A stretch of DNA of 64,000 bases from Phallusia mammillata (lineage: Eukaryota > Chordata > Ascidiacea > Phlebobranchia > Ascidiidae): NCBI GenBank assembly GCA_003260075.1, contig QLIY01000194.1, positions 62,001-126,000 on the forward strand, in the 5' to 3' direction. Positions 1-11,890 of the stretch are shown here, piece by piece. Every line of letters begins with the position of its first letter. Within the stretch, counting starts at the first letter, position 1. The notes under the pieces were generated by a model that saw only the letters and a list, made by a program, of their open reading frames with translations, was not told where the DNA came from and did no database searches. A program made the translations under genes and the position numbers.

Positions 1-1443
1 AAGAGATATTTAAAGTCGAATTTCTTTGCAGCAACGTATTGGGAATTTCCATATCATTATCATTGAAACTTATCAAGGTCACAAAACTTTTGTTTGACAC
101 TTTTACTCAAAACAATAAGGGTCATTCGGGTTCATTGCGAGTATGTACCAAAATGATGATTTTAATGACAAAGGGTGGTTAGAATACATTTTTCACTTTA
201 AACAAAGGGTATCCTTTTCATCGCAGACTGTACATAACAAAGGTACCCAAACAAGTGATCACTATAGACTTTAATACAAACGACACAAGGATGTGGGAGC
301 ACGTGCTTCCGAGTGACACGTGATAGACTCGCCACATTCCTTGCATTCCAATCCACGCGATTGGGCGTCACTGGCATAGCGACGACGTGTATTTAAGCCC
401 ATATTTTGATTTTGATATTTCAGCGAGGAATGGACCATGAAATGCTGTGTGGGCTCAATGGACTTCATAATTATAAAAGCCGTCCGTTTAAATGCAATTC
501 GGAATATAAGGTGCTTGCAAAGAAGAGTTAAATGCCCAGCTTTTGAAACAAATGTTAGATTAGTGCTGCATTGAAAAGGGTCCGGTACTCAATGTGACCT
601 TTGGATTCTGGGAACAGGATTCAAGCGAAATTGCAACAAAAAACAGCCATCACAAAAAAATTATCTTACAGGCAAATACTGAAAAAAACAAAACAATTAC
701 CACTAAATAATATATGCATAAGACAGTGCTAGCTATACAATTGCAGCAATTGTTGTTGTCCAATGTGCAGTGCTTGGGGAATATGTGATTGTCTTGTGCG
801 TTTATATACTCTGACCAAAGCACCACACATTCTTCTGAACGATTTGCATGTATACCAAAACAACAGGAACACTCACAATTGATGTTATGAAACATAAATT
901 ATACAAGTATATGCAAGCAAATAAGTCCAAGTTGTTTACTATAAGCTGGAAGTTTGCTTAACAAATCATTACCACCCCCTCACTTAGGCTTTAAGAAGTT
1001 TCAAATAATAAACATACAACATCAACTAAATGGTGCCTGGGAGGGCTGCACCTGTTGACAAATTTTCCTATCACCTTGATAGGAGAAAGGGTGTTTACAA
1101 CATAAGATTTATCAGTCTTGTGCCTATCATTTCAACCTAGGCCTTCTATGGCTTTGTTTGCTTAAAAACACAAAGGTAACCTGATGCTTATGGTTTCCTC
1201 AAGTCGGCTCCCCTATTCTGAACTGACACATACTTGTGTAAATAATCATATTCAGATGGACCAACATTCTGTACATGACTGGGCAGTTATGTAATTCTAA
1301 AATAACAGTGTCTGGTTTATTCAATCAATTGATTTTGAGACAAAAATGTGGCGAAAACCCAAAATAATTTGTTGCCAATAGAGTTTTTGTCCGTATTGGT
1401 TTCGAAAGTTACATAATTTAAAAAAATTAAAAAGTTGACTCAC
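1..1443. other. Intron/edge sequence, no supported gene
   Basis: This stretch lies downstream of the last visible kinase exon on the minus strand and is probably a long intron of that gene, because the DFG motif, activation loop and C-lobe are not found here. A 65-codon minus-strand ORF at 271-468 contains a CxxC pair and is locally less AT-rich, but I recognise no family and give it no gene status. Confidence 0.5.
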
Positions 1444-3066
1444 CTTCTTTGTTGAGTAAAACATTTGATGGTTTCACATCCCGATGAATCACATGCAAGG
1501 TTTCTTGCAGATACCGAAGTGCCTTGACAATAGATACAGCAATAAGGCCCAGTACATCTTCACCAATAGTAAGACCGCGATCTTTGACCTTAAAAGTAAA
1601 AGGGTTAGTTTCCTGTTCTATAATATTTAAGCCAAAGAAATAACATTTACAATGTGACACATAAACACACATGGTGTTACAATTTTCCACATACAATTTA
1701 TAACAGTTTTATTAAAAGCAGGTAAAATTTTCAAATTCTATGTGTCTAAATTCTATGGCCCATTCGATACCTTTTTATAGAACTGATCAAGAGATGTATC
1801 CATGACCTCCATACATATCCATACATCTCCTTGACGAAACAATGCACCATAGAATGTTACCTAAAATGTTGTAGCATTTATGGCATGTGAATAACCAAAA
1901 TTAGGCAAAAAATTGATCGTTGCGTGAAATATTATTTACCATAATTGGGTAAAAGCATTTGAGGCACATTTTAAGACATGTGAATAATACAACTGAACAG
2001 GTTTATCACTACAGTGACACTTACAGTATATTCACAATCAACTGAACGCATAGCGACATCCAAATCCATAAGCAGGCGCTTTTGTTCTTGGGAATTTAAT
2101 GTAGCCCTTATTCTTTTCACTGCCATTATGTTGTCAGAAGTCTTGTGCTTCATCTGTAATCATAAATTTGTTTTCCATTTGCATTGGCAATTCCATAAAT
2201 TACCCTATACGACACAAAGTCCACAAAATGGAAAGATTCCTCCTCACAAAACAAACATTCTGCTAACAAAATCAATTTTCTTTCTAGCAAACATTCATGA
2301 AGTAGCTCAACTGACCTTTTCTACAACACCATATGCACCTCTTCCCAGCTCTTCAATAACAGTAAGATCATCAGCTCTAATGTCAACATCGTTACCACCT
2401 ATATGCATTCGTGAGTGAGGCTTTTGTGGAACCTTGGAAGAAGGCTGCGGCTGCTGTAAGGCAAATAAATAATATTCACAATAAGGTTGTTGATTCACTG
2501 AGAAAGATACACAATGCACAAAAGGACTTGAACAACCTCCTGATATACTCTGTTAGTTAAAGCATAAGTAAGTATTTCAGGTAAATTACAATTAAAACCA
2601 GTGGTGGGTTTGAAATTTTTTGTTAGTCGGTTCTATCACAAAAGTCATATTTTCCAGCTGGTTCTGTCACAAAAAGTTCATTGACAGTAACCAGTAATGT
2701 TAAACGGTTTGCTGATCTCATAAAATTTTGTGAGACGGTTCTATAGAACCGGTGCAAACCGGCTGAATCCCACCACTGATTAAAACATGTTTTACAGCAC
2801 AATTTTTAGCTATTTTTGCAGATAAACGAATTAAATTATTTGCTACATTCTAAATTGTACCTGAACTGGGTCTGGCATTTTTATTGGAAATTTCACTCCT
2901 CTTAGTCTTCTTCGCCCTAATTATAAAGTCAGTGTTACAACAGCAAAAAATACAAATCATGCTAAAATTTATCTCATAAAAAAATTTGCATCTAGTTATA
3001 TACAACAGACACATACAACTTACCCCCAGAACTTGGTCTGCTTGCTCCATTACTGGAGCCTTCCAT
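1444..3066 (-). CDS. MAP2K3/6: MAP kinase kinase 3/6-like, 5' part (gene runs off left edge)
   Basis: Dual-specificity kinase that phosphorylates p38 MAPKs in cytoplasmic stress signalling. Exons on the minus strand, 5' to 3': 3024-3066, 2861-2916, 2316-2453, 2025-2153, 1771-1860, 1444-1588, all GT-AG and phase-consistent. The start is the ATG at 3066, read [15 protein letters not shown] basic N-terminal stretch ([14 protein letters not shown]) resembles the MAPK-docking D-site. It is followed by the glycine loop [12 protein letters not shown], the ATP-binding lysine in [20 protein letters not shown], the hinge region [15 protein letters not shown] and the catalytic loop [12 protein letters not shown]. 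The wording matches MKK3/6 rather than MKK4/7 or MEK1/2. The DFG and SxxxT activation loop must lie left of the window. Intron 2 holds a hAT-like MITE (2599-2778). About 201 codons are visible of roughly 330 expected. Confidence 0.95.
2599..2778. mobile_element. hAT-like MITE, 180 bp, copy 1
   Basis: Element with near-terminal inverted repeats (CAGTGGTGGGTTTG at the left, GAATCCCACCACTG at the right). It is flanked by a perfect 8-bp target duplication, attaaaac (2591-2598 and 2779-2786). It lies in an intron of the MKK gene, is near-identical to the 180-bp copy at 3903-4082, and has no coding capacity. The 8-bp duplication and CAGTG ends point to a hAT-type transposase acting in trans. Confidence 0.88.
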
Positions 3067-4416
3067 CATTTCGAAATCAAACCAAATGTGCGGTGAAGCT
3101 TTATTATATATAGTTAAGATTATGTTACTTTCATCTAAGTTATGTAAGCCAAATGCAACTGTCACTAAAAATAAAATATTTAATTTGCAACAAAATAAAG
3201 TATCTTATTTTAGGTATTAATTCAAAATTTATCATTGTGTCTTGTTCATTGCTTGTTGCTACAAACATCTGCCAGCGGAACAAACACAATTTAACAAATG
3301 TGATTTAAAATAATGCAAATGCAAAGGAATTTTATCTATATCATAAGTTAAAATAACAAAATTTTCTTAATGGTGATTAAAAAAGCAGACAAGGGCTCAC
3401 CCTTTTAGGCAGACAATTAAACAAGTAGCTGCTCTGCCAATTACAGTCAGATATTGACTGGTACCTCACATTTAGGCACCAGTACAACAATACAACAAGC
3501 AGACAGGTGCCCTTGCCCAAGCTTTTAAATAAGTAAGATGTCAAAAGCGCAGTACCATTGCACATATTAAACTGTTTAATGCTTTCTGCATTATGTAGCA
3601 TTCAAGACAGGTTTTTTGTACAACACAGACTTAAAAATTGAGAACAACTAACTTGACCTGTAATGAATCAATGTGGCCAGGCACACTTTAAATGGCACAG
3701 AAACATGCACCTGACATTTTTCTTAGTTGCACAGGAGTCATTTCAGAAAAAAAAACACTGGGTGGTTCCAGAATAAATATTCGGCAAGCATCAAAGAGAA
3801 TTTTGAAGTTAAAAAAATCAGATAATTGTAAAGTACATTAAATAGATAGGTAGATATGTCTCTATTAAGCCAAAATATCATGTAGCTATTGCCATATGTA
3901 GGCAGTGGTGGGATTCAATTTTTTTGTCAGCCGGTTCTATCACCAAAGTCATATTTTTTATCCAGTTCTGTTACAAAAAGTCCATTGACAGTAAACAGTA
4001 ATACTAACCGGTTCGCTGATCTCATAAAATTTCGTGAGACGGTTTTATAGAACCGGTGCGAACCGGCTGAATCCCACCACTGTATGTAGGCTATGCAACA
4101 TCAAGAAACGCTGTATTAAATGTATAGACTTTTATGCCTAAAAAACAGTATGCCTGAGCAGTTACACAATCCACTGTATACCACTGTATTTACCACTGTA
4201 TATATACTTTTCTTGAAAATAAATCGATTTTTTATTGCAACGTAAAGCGCCCCGTTAACTGTTTCTTGAATCAAATTTTCTTTATGCGTGCACGCTAGTA
4301 CAGATTATGCCTTATATAGCACGATTATGAAATTTCAACTACAAATCACAATAAATATCAACAAACGCCTCTTTTTCTTCCTTACAACGCTGTTTAACCG
4401 CAACCTTTTATTGAAA
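3067..4416. other. Upstream region of the MKK gene, no gene seen
   Basis: AT-rich sequence 5' of the MKK start. It contains one MITE (3903-4082) and otherwise only short shadow ORFs. A minus-strand promoter for the kinase is expected here, but no convincing TATA box or known motif could be assigned. Confidence 0.4.
3903..4082. mobile_element. hAT-like MITE, 180 bp, copy 2
   Basis: Terminal inverted repeats CAGTGGTGGGATTCA and TGAATCCCACCACTG are perfect over 15 bp. A perfect 8-bp target duplication, tatgtagg, flanks the element (3895-3902 and 4083-4090). Internally it carries repeated AACCGG/CCGGTT motifs that can fold back. It is the same family and length as 2599-2778, which implies recent amplification from one source. 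Confidence 0.92.
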
Positions 4417-4874
4417 AGCAAATAAAAAGTCGAACCTATGAATGTTATGAACCTAAAAAAAGTTCAATCCGGACTGCCACAGCGCGCTGCGTTTTTTCTT
4501 TATTTAATGTAGATTCGGTAGTCGCCTAGTCGGTACATAAGGTAAGTTTGTGAATACCAGGAAAAGCAATAAATAATACGACTGATTGTAGATTACATGC
4601 GTTAAAAACGTACATTTAGGATGCAATATTTTTTTAAATCGTTANAAGCAAATAAAAAGTCGAACCTATGAATGTTATGAACCTAAAAAAAGTTCAATCC
4701 GGACTGCCACAGCGCGCTGCGTTTTTTCTTTATTTAATGTAGATTCGGTAGTCGCCTAGTCGGTACATAAGGTAAGTTTGTGAATACCAGGAAAAGCAAT
4801 AAATAATACGACTGATTGTAGATTACATGCGTTAAAATCGTACATTTAGGATGCAATATTTTTTTAAATCGTTA
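4417..4874. repeat. Direct duplication of ~228 bp split by a single N
   Basis: 4417-4644 and 4646-4874 are almost identical (one visible substitution, aaaacg/aaatcg) and are separated by the only ambiguous base in the window, at 4645. The most likely cause is two contig ends or haplotypes with an unmerged overlap, not a biological tandem repeat. Each copy contains a strong plus-strand donor-like AAGGTAAGT near its middle, so a non-coding exon cannot be excluded. Confidence 0.85.
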
Positions 4875-5803
4875 GTAGCAATTTTTGCAACTGAAATTGA
4901 CAACAGATACAACGTTTAAGTTTCGTTCATTGTTATTGTGACATTACTAGCACTTAACAGATGCGATAATATTGAAATCTCATAGTGCGCAATACGACCA
5001 AAGAAAAAGCCATACACAACATATGGCTAGACACGCGGTGTAGTTTCAGCGTTTCGTCTTGAAAATTTGTCTTGTGTACAATTTTTGATCTAGCTTTTTT
5101 TTGTTAACTGTAATCACTTTAACTGTAAGCAGTACGTTAATATTTTGAAAATTTTTGATTCTATCCGTTACATTTATGAAGCTTTGTGTGTGTAACAATG
5201 CTCTTCTATCCGTTACATACATGTCTAGCTTTGTCAGTCCGACAACTTATATTCGGACTTTTTATAAAAACAGAAAGCCCACAAAAGCGTGTTAAAACTT
5301 TTACTGCAGGTAAAACGCGCATCACCAACAACATAAACATGTGACGAAGGCAGAGAAATGTGAAAAACTGTATGTACAAAAAGAAAACACCTAACCAAAG
5401 GTAAAAGAGAGGTCATGACACAAGCTTTAATGCAACAGCTTATAGGCTACAAATTCCCGGGAAAACAAACTGGTTTCTGTTGTTCAGATTATAGACATTG
5501 GCATAAAATTACTTGTGCTGTGGCATTTGTGTCGTTACACTGTATGATAATTGTTGACGAAACTTAGTTTTGCTGCAAAAATATTATAAAAAGATTACCA
5601 CAGCAAACTAACGTTTTAAAATATAGCAAAGTACACAGCATCGCCTTTAAAAGGACACCGACGTGCACAATCGTTTACTGTTCCGTATGCGGTAAGGAAG
5701 CATGGTTGAGCAGTCACCAGCGAAAAAATACCAGCATTTTTACACAACACCGTCACGGAACAATATCGTCTTAAACTCCTCTTTCTTAAATGGTGCCAAT
5801 CTC
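4875..5803. other. Intergenic, no supported gene
   Basis: AT-rich DNA between the MKK promoter side and the 3' end of the C-type lectin gene. It probably includes the lectin 3' UTR; a minus-strand ATTAAA lies at about 5425-5430. ORFs at 5234-5416 and 5616-5972 show no family features. Confidence 0.4.
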
Positions 5804-8794
5804 TTATGACGCCATTATGTAGTACTGGCATATGTAACCGGTTCGATCTGAACACAACTTTTCCTCCCAGCGCCATTGTGATGTAGCTCTGTCGTAGGCC
5901 AGTTGAGCACAGTCCTTGGATTGAGCGCCACTGACGTCGTCGGCGCTGGTTACTGGGCGCCACATTTGCCAAACGTTTCGTTGCACCCTGGTACCGTCGT
6001 TGTATTCGAACTGCCCTGCCCGAACAGCAGATGGCGCTAGAGAGGCCAAAGTAGACGAAGGATAATTAGAAAAACTTGCTGGGGCGGTGGACTGACGCTC
6101 AATTCCTATCCAGTATGTTCTCAAACGATCCGCCAATTTGCTTGAAATAAAATCCTGAAATTTGTATAAACAGCAATGTGACTTTACAATTGTTTTTCAA
6201 TGCCCCATAGTAACACATTTTCTTCACAGCTTTACGAGAAATAACGATTGCGTTTTCCGCCTTTTTAAATTTAATTCAAATGAGGCATCCAAAACAATAG
6301 GCTGCAAAACAATGCGACTCTTGCCATATAAAAGGAAAACTTGTTGAAGGCTATGCAAAACCATGAAATTTGAACATTTTTAACGTTTTTACCTGGGTAA
6401 GACGGTCTTTGATGATAGCAAGACTTGCTTGATTTCCAAAATCTTGTTCGCACCAATTCTTTGCAGCTTCTTGATTTAATCTGGCGTCAGCAATTGCGTA
6501 GCAATGTACACCGAACCGGTAATGGCCACTTTTGCACGGTTCGGGATATTTTGCTTGATCGGAATCAGCTGCGCATTTAAATAGTGTGTTAGTTTAGGAG
6601 ACTGTAAGGCTGTTGCTTATAAAGATGTGTTCTACCTGAATTTTAAAATTTGCTAATAAGACTTACCGTCTTGGTCTCCGTTAATGTGTCTTGTAAGTTT
6701 TGCATCAAGATCTGTAGCACAAAATCAACGCATTTTATATTTTTATAATATGTATTTCTAACATGTGGCCGTGAATAATGTGGCAAAAATCATCTTTACA
6801 TATAGAGTCTTCAACAAAAGTGCTTTATTTAGTTGCTAGATTGGCTCCATGTTTGTTGTTTGTTAATTGCAGTTGTGAGAAATTGGAATTGATTTTTATG
6901 TCAAAATATATAGACTTCTAAATTTAAGTTATGCCTCATTGATTCAATGTAGAAGAGAATTTAATTGAGAAAAATGTTTATCAAACAATCTTAAATGTTT
7001 ATGACGTCATCATCTAGATTATTACGCTTTGTGTCAACAAGCATTGTTTGCGCTCAATGAGCGGATGAAAGTCAGCAGGGCCTATATGAAAATATAGTAT
7101 TCTCTATAGTTCGAAGTGAAATCAACGCTTCAGTAGCAGTCTATTTGAATAAGGAACTGAGGATGCCATAAACATTTGGTGAAATATATATTCTGTGAAA
7201 ATACTGTTGTCAACGGTTGATTCTGTTTGCCCTAGGTTTATTCACTTGGTTTTGGATTATACAGGACCTATATGTTTACTTATTCTGCAATAAACCTTTC
7301 ATAGAATACATGTGCAGAGCTGTGGTGCACCTCTAGGCTAAGGATGATTTAATTTAAGTACATAAACTTGGACAATTTCAGTAAGAATAATACATGCTGC
7401 GTTGCAATATGAACTAGCATGTCAAAACCGGATGCAAACTCACTTCGAGCGAATGATTCGAGCTGGGGAATCTTGCGCAGAGAGGCGAGCTCTGATGGTG
7501 AGAGAGACATGCGGGATGATCCACCACTTGATGCTTCGATGCGTTGTTGGATACTTGTGATACTACAAAGATAAAGAGTAAAATTGTGGCATTAAGTTTA
7601 ACGTTAACGTAAGAGTAAGATTGTGGTACTAAGTTTAACCTACAAGTACTAAGTTTAACGTTGTGACCTACAAAGTAAATTTCAGTATTATCGTTAGCAA
7701 TGTGGCCACACATAATGTTGTTCACATAGGTGTGTGTTTTTCACAGACACAGGAAAATGGTTATTTAGTGAACGGTTTGGTTTGGTATTTGATGGCTGAG
7801 CGGCTAACGCAGCGGTTGTGGGTTCTAATTCGTTCTCGATCATTTGTGTTTTCCTAAGCGAGAAGCTTTATACGCATTCAAGCGTTGCCAACCACCGAAG
7901 AATAATTAAACATACAAACAATCGCTTGTATTGTAAAAATCTTAGCCTGTGTCACAATATTTTAATATACTTGTTAGGAAAAGATTGCTGTGTCATGTTG
8001 GTGCATTGTGGCACAATATCTGTACAGCAAGGCCGTGTTTTGTAATCCGTTAGGCAAAGTACATTCCCCATAAACTTTGCACAAACAGCAAAAAAAATCG
8101 ACAAATCGATTTTATGCCTGTCGCTGTAGATAAGCAAGGGAGTAATTTGCGTCGCCTCTGTCGGTTGTCAATCTTGTATCGATCGCACATCGCATAGTAA
8201 TCAACTTACACAATTCCCGAATCGACCTGCACTTGATGTTTATCTGGGATCGTGCCAAATAGCGCAGTAATAGTACTCTAGCGACACCATGTGATCAAAC
8301 AGAAATGTGTTTTTTAATTAAACTAAAGCTTTTGTATTTTAACAGGGTATTGTTCCGAAACTGGTAAGAACAGCAAATATAGTTTGCAATTTTAACAAAG
8401 CTTTATTTACTTCGTATTTGTTGTAATTGTTTCGTTAATAGTTAAGCATTTAGTCTTCTGCGTTTGTAATATGCATTTCCATTTTGCATCAAGTAAAAAC
8501 GTGTAAAAATTTGGCCATCTTGTATAATTTGTCGGGTGGTTCTAAATTATAATTCGCGGGTAACCAATAATTAGTTTCGTGTGGTGAATTAATTATGCAT
8601 GTTATTGTATAAACCTTCCATCTCAGCGCATCGATCGCACCTGAATTACGAGATTCTAACGTTTCGATAAACAAAGAAAAACGGATTACTCGAGTGTCAC
8701 GTGATAATGTATGCGCAATCCCAAGAGTGTTTCAGAATCTTATATACCTTAAACCAGTGGTTCTCAAACTCGGTTTTCGGGGCCGCATGCGGCT

Positions 8795-8888
<94 letters not shown>

Positions 8889-11060
8889 GCCTTAAACTGT
8901 AATTTAAGTTAGCAAACTCAATGCAGTTTTTTTGTGTGTGTGTCAAACAAAGTCGGTCGCATTGGAAGCCTGCAGACACTTCTATTTTCCAAGCATTCAA
9001 AGTTTTGTTAAAAACCTCATAGCTTATAAATTTATGTGATGATTTTCCTGACAACCTGAACATAATTGTGAACTGAACCACAGTCAAAATAGGCAAAATA
9101 ATTTACAGTTCTCACCTGGAAACACGGGACTTCAGATCCAGGACTGTGGCTGTCAGATCACCAACACGCTCAACGAGACCTTTGATCCCTTCGTTTTGCT
9201 TCGTAGACTGTTGTTTTGATCCTTGGTCAGCCATCGCCACTTCTCTTCGACTTCCATCGCGAAATGGTTGGGTCTTTTCTCCATTGACTGGTGGCGCTTC
9301 ACATATTTGTGTGCACTGGGGAACCATCACTGCCGAAAAGATAGTTGTATTGATGCAATGATTTGCAAATATGTGCAATTGTCAAATTGCCCAACGTAAT
9401 ATTAAATGCGCGAAAATGTTCAGCGGTTACACAATCGACCTGAAACCTTGTTTTGTCTAACTGTGAAACAGGCTGATAACATGTACCCGTAGATTCGGGG
9501 GCCGGAATATTACGGTCAGCATGGGGCTGAAGACTGCGATCTCTTTTTTTATCTGATGTACGAATAAGCGAGTTTATACGAATTTTCGACAGGAGATTTA
9601 GTCATTTTTGCAACAGAAATTTTTTTGGGGGGAAAGTATGTCGCTCTTTGCGGCCACTGGTCCATTATATTCAACAAGCAAGCGAAATTCGTTGTCAACA
9701 TTTTCGTACTTTTTGCTAAATTTGTTTTTTTTTTAATGTTTATGCAATATGTACGATAAACAGTTTATTTGACCAAATGAAAATCTCTACACCTACGAAA
9801 GAACATCGCCGCCCGCAGTAAATTCAGATGTCAAAATACTGTATCGATTTCTGACAGCAACGTGTTCGGGAGGAACGGGCAAGGCACAGATGTTTCCTCC
9901 CCAAGTCGACCAGCGGCGCCAGACGGCGTTCGCGACATAAAGTGAATAAAACAATGCACTTTGCTGTCTTCCAAAGTACAGTCACAACTCTCAATTATTT
10001 ATGCCCACCGCATTAATATTTGAAGAGACGTCCTATAGATGCGAGTTTTACGGGTCTTGCAAGTAGACTTTTGATGAAGTAGCAAAACTACTATTACTGT
10101 TGTGAATTTACTTTGGCGTCAAAACAAACAATTTGAGCTTCTAATCATTTAAAATATTATATAATCTGCGTAAAACACCTAGCTGGGCGCGTTTCCTTCA
10201 TCTGGGATTGCTGTTCATTGTTCAATTATTTTGTATGTTCTTGCCATTGACAGAAGATAATCGATTAATTGTCGATAATAATGCATGTTGGTTAGTGGTG
10301 AGAAAACATAGCGATGACAAATTGAGAAGTCATGGCGATAAAGCTTTCAAACCGATTGGAATAAAACAACAATGTAATGCCCGCCTTCATCTGGTTATTT
10401 AGCAAATTGTATGTTGCGCTCAACTTGGCAATATTTAAACTTAAGTCACAATATATAGTTTACTATCACCAAATCGTGTTTTTTTAGGCTAAGATTGCAT
10501 GTTCGTCGAACTTAATTATTTGTTGACTAAATTTATTATGAAGCACGTATAACGCCTGTTGAAAACAAAATACGCCCCAGACATGCCTAAAAAACGTCAA
10601 ATAATCTTAACCACTACCACACAGGAGTGTAAAGTGTAGGTCGCACAACATGAAATCGGCAATCGATTTTGTTTTGATGTTGGCTAAAAGCAATGTCGCG
10701 GAGGGTGGACCTTGAAATTGCGTTTTCCGAATCCGCTGAGGTCAAGCCCGATCAATGAGTTCTTTGTTGACGTAATAGTGCCCGAGATTTCCTCAACGCA
10801 ATTAGACGGTGACACGCGTTGTTTGTTTTAGATTTTACGACACATTCGAGACCATTGTTTATTCGTCTTCGCAGTGACGTCGTTATCACCTTACACAAGT
10901 GCCCAAGTTTTTCCAAAAGGTTCTTACCTCACTGTATAAACTAAAGCTATTATGACATCATTAGGTATCATTTGTAAATTCGTGCACATGGGCACCGGCA
11001 AAATTTTTTCTAGGGGGGTCAAATTTTGACAAATACACACTTGCAGGGATAGATTACTAT

Positions 11061-11127
<67 letters not shown>

Positions 11128-11890
11128 GCATTTTGTCCGTTAAAACGAAAGAGGCTATTGAAAAAGCATAAAAACGAAAGAGGCTATTGAAACAACACCA
11201 GATACGTAAACAATGCACATATCGTTAAAGTCACTTGTTTAGACATTTGCTTTGACTATTCTAACTTCCTTTCTTAGAGCATTATCGTTTTTCAGTCATC
11301 ACGTTTTTCGAGAAAATATTGTAATTTGCGGTACTTTGAAATTCCAAGGAGGGGGTGTCCCCTCTTGCCCCTACGTGCCGGCGCCCATGTTCGTGCAATA
11401 ACATTGTTGTTAACAAACCAATTGGGAATGTTTACAGACGACCGCGCGGTCGTACAAGATTCTTTTTTATATAACTTGCTATCTGCAAGAGGTTTTAATT
11501 ATTATTCTATACGCATCAGCATTATTATGAAGTCTATATGTGTTTTTTTAACTTAGACCCGAACCTAAACAAAATGACAGATTTGATTCAACAGAAATCT
11601 TATATCTGTCACCTTTAGGTATAGAATTTAAAATCCCCAGCAATTTTGATCGCGACCCAAAACTGTTAAGCTATATCCAATTTGGCATCTAAACATTTGG
11701 CAAGAATATTGAATTGAATTATAATGGATTAAAAAATGGCGGGCGCCATAGGCTTACTTAAAAAGATGACAGCTCCCATAAGCGCCAAAACGCAGACCAG
11801 TAGACAACTGATGCAGACTTTTATCCACATCGGGGTGGGTTGAGGAGGAACACGATACGGATTTGACGCTGTGTCTCGGTTCTTCAACAT
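5804..11890 (-). CDS. Type II transmembrane C-type lectin-like protein, 345 aa
   Basis: Predicted cell-surface lectin-like receptor. Exons 5' to 3': 11758-11890, 9116-9329, 7444-7562, 6667-6711, 6393-6568, 5804-6154; total 1038 nt in frame. A short cytoplasmic N-terminus (MLKNRDTASNPYRVPPQPTP) is followed by one membrane segment (about residues 22-45), then a CxxxC-containing stalk with heptad-like LVERVGDLTATVLDLKSRV that could form a coiled coil. The C-type lectin fold runs from about residue 182 (CKSGHYRFGVHCYAIA...W..C) to CAQLAYDRATSQWRWEEKLCSDRTGYICQ at the end. The usual calcium-binding EPN/QPD and WND motifs are not seen: the region reads MWRPVTSADD and WRWEEKLC. Classical calcium-dependent sugar binding is therefore doubtful. 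Introns hold two very long G runs. Confidence 0.9.
7793..7831 (+). repeat. tRNA-like A and B boxes, possible SINE remnant
   Basis: TGGCTGAGCGG at 7793-7803 fits a Pol III A box, and GGTTCTAATTC at 7821-7831 approximates a B box. The spacing is too short for an intact tRNA and no cloverleaf can be drawn. It may be a decayed tRNA-derived SINE inside a lectin intron, or chance. Confidence 0.25.
8755..8886. repeat. hAT-type end followed by a 92-base G run
   Basis: CAGTGGTTCTCAAACTCGG at 8755 resembles the left end of CAGTGG-type hAT elements. Forty bases later the sequence becomes an uninterrupted G run from 8795 to 8886. No matching right end is found, so the element is truncated or hidden behind the homopolymer. 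The run gives false poly-Gly and poly-Pro reading frames on the two strands. Confidence 0.75.
11061..11126. repeat. 66-base G run in lectin intron 1
   Basis: An uninterrupted G homopolymer. Just downstream a 20-odd base segment (aaaacgaaagaggctattga) occurs twice in tandem, near 11143 and 11172. Unlike the 10-13 base G runs elsewhere, no overlap duplication flanks it. Confidence 0.9.

Noticed and set aside
271..468. 65-codon ORF with CKECGE motif on the minus strand
   Set aside because: The CxxC pair and slightly higher GC are suggestive, but there is no family match, no partner exons and it lies in a probable kinase intron.
7793..7831. A functional tRNA gene
   Set aside because: A- and B-box-like motifs exist, but spacing is too short and no acceptor or anticodon stems can be formed.
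8694..9096. Open frames encoding poly-glycine or poly-proline proteins
   Set aside because: They are only translations of the 92-base G run in an intron; the flanks have no coding features.
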